A stretch of DNA of 23,254 nt from JAFEBO01 sp044375915 (GTDB taxonomy: Bacteria; Planctomycetota; Phycisphaerae; Phycisphaerales; UBA1924), in contig JBILLU010000035.1 of NCBI GenBank assembly GCA_044375915.1, positions 1 through 23,254 of the forward strand, written 5' to 3'. Below, one piece after another: positions 22,261-23,254 of this stretch; position 1 is the stretch's first letter; the number at the start of each line of letters is the position of its first letter. The notes beneath the pieces were generated by a model that was given only the letters and a program-made list of their open reading frames with translations, was not told the DNA's origin and searched no databases. The position numbers were made by a program, and so were the translations under genes.

Positions 22261-22288
22261 AACCCCCGGGTCGTAAGACTCGGGGGTT
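22261..22288 (+). terminator. Second copy of the strong hairpin, with T-run
   Basis: AACCCCCGGGTC (22261-22272), loop GTAA and GACTCGGGGGTT (22277-22288) repeat the hairpin at 19919-19946, differing at one loop base. It runs into TTTCGTTT on the plus strand, a better terminator tail than the first copy. No plus-strand gene precedes it directly, which is unexpected for a plus-strand terminator. Confidence 0.65.
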
Positions 22289-22373
22289 TTCGTTTGGAGA
22301 CTGCGACGACGCAATCCGTCACGCGCTGGTCTTCGACCACCACTCGATCTCGCTCGCACGCTGAAAGATCGCG

Positions 22374-22490
22374 ATCATCAATGCCTGAGATCAACACGGA
22401 CATGCCCAATCGTCGGCGCAGCCCGACGATCTGGCCGTGGTGCATGAACTCGTCCGTGCCGATCCGGTTGATTGCGCTCGGCCACCACGG
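22374..22490 (-). pseudogene. Possible remnant of a DinB-family protein C-terminus
   Basis: Just downstream of the DUF1254-like stop, and in the same frame, the minus strand reads SAINRIGTDEF then MHHGQIVGLRRRLGM. The H-H-G-Q-(I/L)-x-x-x-x-R-x-x-G pattern matches the last conserved helix of DinB-family metal-binding proteins. The rest of the family's roughly 150-residue fold is absent upstream, since that DNA encodes the DUF1254-like protein. If real, it is a decayed fragment. Chance similarity is possible. Confidence 0.3.
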
Positions 22491-22496
22491 ATGTCT

Positions 22497-23254
22497 TTAT
22501 CGAACTTGCTCCGCTGTCGGCAACTTGTACTGCCCGTCCAAAACCGATGGCCCTGGTCGGTAGACGCGCATGAGGAAGTTCCAGCCTTCGGTGACATCGA
22601 CGCGGTTCGGCACGTCGCCGCAGGCTTCCTTCGACCCGAAGTACACGGTGAAAGTGCCGTCGTTGTTCAGCTTGACGTTTGTGGAGTTGATGACTGCGTT
22701 GTCGCTCTTGATGTAGCCGTCACTGCCATAGACCGTGATTGACCAAAAAGCCTGATTCTCTGGAACGGCGTAGGTGGCCTTGTGGCACGCGCGGTGGTTA
22801 TGGTCGCCGCTGTAGTTCAAGTACGTGGCATCCCACTCTGGGTTCAAGCCCCAAGCAGCCGCCGCGGCGATGTGACGAGTCTTCTCGTCGACCTTTCCAC
22901 GCGGCCCCATCATTCCCTTCCAACTCTTGTATTGGGCGGAGTCTTTCTCGTACTGCTCAGTCAAAGCTTTCAGCGATGCTGCATCCCATTGCATCGGGGG
23001 CAGCGGATCGGCGCTGTTCGCCTTGATGACGACGCCGTCCTGCAGCTTGTTGGCCAGAGCGATGTCCGCATCATCCTTGGGATTCAGCACTTGGGTTCGT
23101 ACGATGACGGCCAGGTACTTCGTGTCTTGCGGCAGGTCATAGGTACCGGGGGCGTAGTAGACGGCAGGCGCGTAGTGGTCGTTGTCAACCAGCAAAACCG
23201 ACATGAATCGACCCGCCGGGAGCGGCGGCAATGTCACGGTCGCACCCTTGGACG
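22497..23254 (-). CDS. DUF1254/DUF1214 protein, C-terminal part (5' end outside window)
   Basis: The frame is open to the window edge, and 251 residues are visible. They match the C-terminal DUF1254 and DUF1214 domains: VTLPPLPAGRFMSVLLVDNDHYAP and YYAPGTYDLPQDTKYLAVIVRTQV first. After a variable middle comes AFWSITVYGSDGYIKSDNAV with the terminal WNFLMRVYRPGPSVLDGQYKLP, which is diagnostic. Such proteins are typically exported, about 350-450 residues long and of unproven function; the signal peptide would lie outside the window. The GTG at 23237 is internal, because the conserved sequence continues upstream (SKGATV). The Trp-(F/N)-x-x-(M/L)-R-x-Y-x-P ending is intact, so the 3' end is complete. 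Confidence 0.88.
   Translation of the reverse strand, partial: SKGATVTLPPLPAGRFMSVLLVDNDHYAPAVYYAPGTYDLPQDTKYLAVIVRTQVLNPKDDADIALANKLQDGVVIKANSADPLPPMQWDAASLKALTEQYEKDSAQYKSWKGMMGPRGKVDEKTRHIAAAAAWGLNPEWDATYLNYSGDHNHRACHKATYAVPENQAFWSITVYGSDGYIKSDNAVINSTNVKLNNDGTFTVYFGSKEACGDVPNRVDVTEGWNFLMRVYRPGPSVLDGQYKLPTAEQVR

Larger units (their letters stand above)
21957..22496. other. Intergenic region upstream of the S74 gene
   Basis: This 540-bp stretch holds the S74 ribosome-binding site and possible promoter, a G-rich hairpin-prone stretch near 22112-22130 (GGGGGGC to CCCCCC) and a GTGTCTCTGGGTCTCTG tract (22204-22220). That tract looks like a single decayed arm of the CACAGAG-type element. The second copy of the strong hairpin (22261-22288) and a possible DinB remnant are also here. 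Apart from that remnant I support no gene in it. Confidence 0.5.

Overview
The window is GC-rich and gene-dense, and it looks like chromosomal DNA of a planctomycete, most likely a Phycisphaerae relative. That assignment is an inference. It rests on a PEP-CTERM exported protein, a PurD with an extra internal segment, RNase Y, many weak or absent Shine-Dalgarno sites, and intergenic palindromes of a kind I associate with planctomycete genomes. No database was searched. I see no CRISPR array, transposase, integrase or phage structural cluster, and no classical defence system.

Layout. (1) 1-3488: the 3' end of an aldo/keto reductase, a GA-rich inverted-repeat element, a PEP-CTERM protein (minus strand), and a membrane acyltransferase (plus). 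(2) 3501-6992: a clamp-loader ATPase like DNA polymerase III delta' (minus), a perfect 19-bp-arm palindrome, a fusion of a B12-binding domain with a MeaB-type GTPase, a second inverted-repeat element, and scpB behind a clear sigma70-type promoter. (3) 7106-9528: a small lipoprotein, a PilZ-like protein, hairpins including a good intrinsic terminator, and a DUF4097-like lipoprotein (minus). (4) 9529-13241: a 597-bp gene-free stretch with a G-quadruplex motif and a long leader, then RNase Y and an M20 peptidase. (5) 13261-18307: a small one-helix protein (minus), a large signal-peptide membrane protein, a class I glutamine amidotransferase (minus), and a DUF4340-like protein. (6) 18319-23254: purD (minus), an initiator tRNA-Met with its own promoter, and a secreted S74-chaperone protein (minus) bracketed by two nearly identical hairpins. 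A possible DinB remnant and the C-terminal part of a DUF1254/DUF1214 protein close the window.

Organisation. Strand changes at almost every gene, so most genes appear to be single transcription units. Likely co-directional pairs are the lipoprotein with the PilZ protein, and rny with the M20 peptidase. Several convergent pairs are separated by only 1-19 bp, with no room for a terminator. Three starts have a TANNNT hexamer only 5-9 nt upstream and no Shine-Dalgarno, which suggests leaderless or near-leaderless transcripts.

Most worth a second look: the B12/MeaB fusion that lacks a mutase domain, the S74 gene between duplicated hairpins, the intergenic repeat families, and the leader region of rny. 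None of these amounts to a demonstrated new system.
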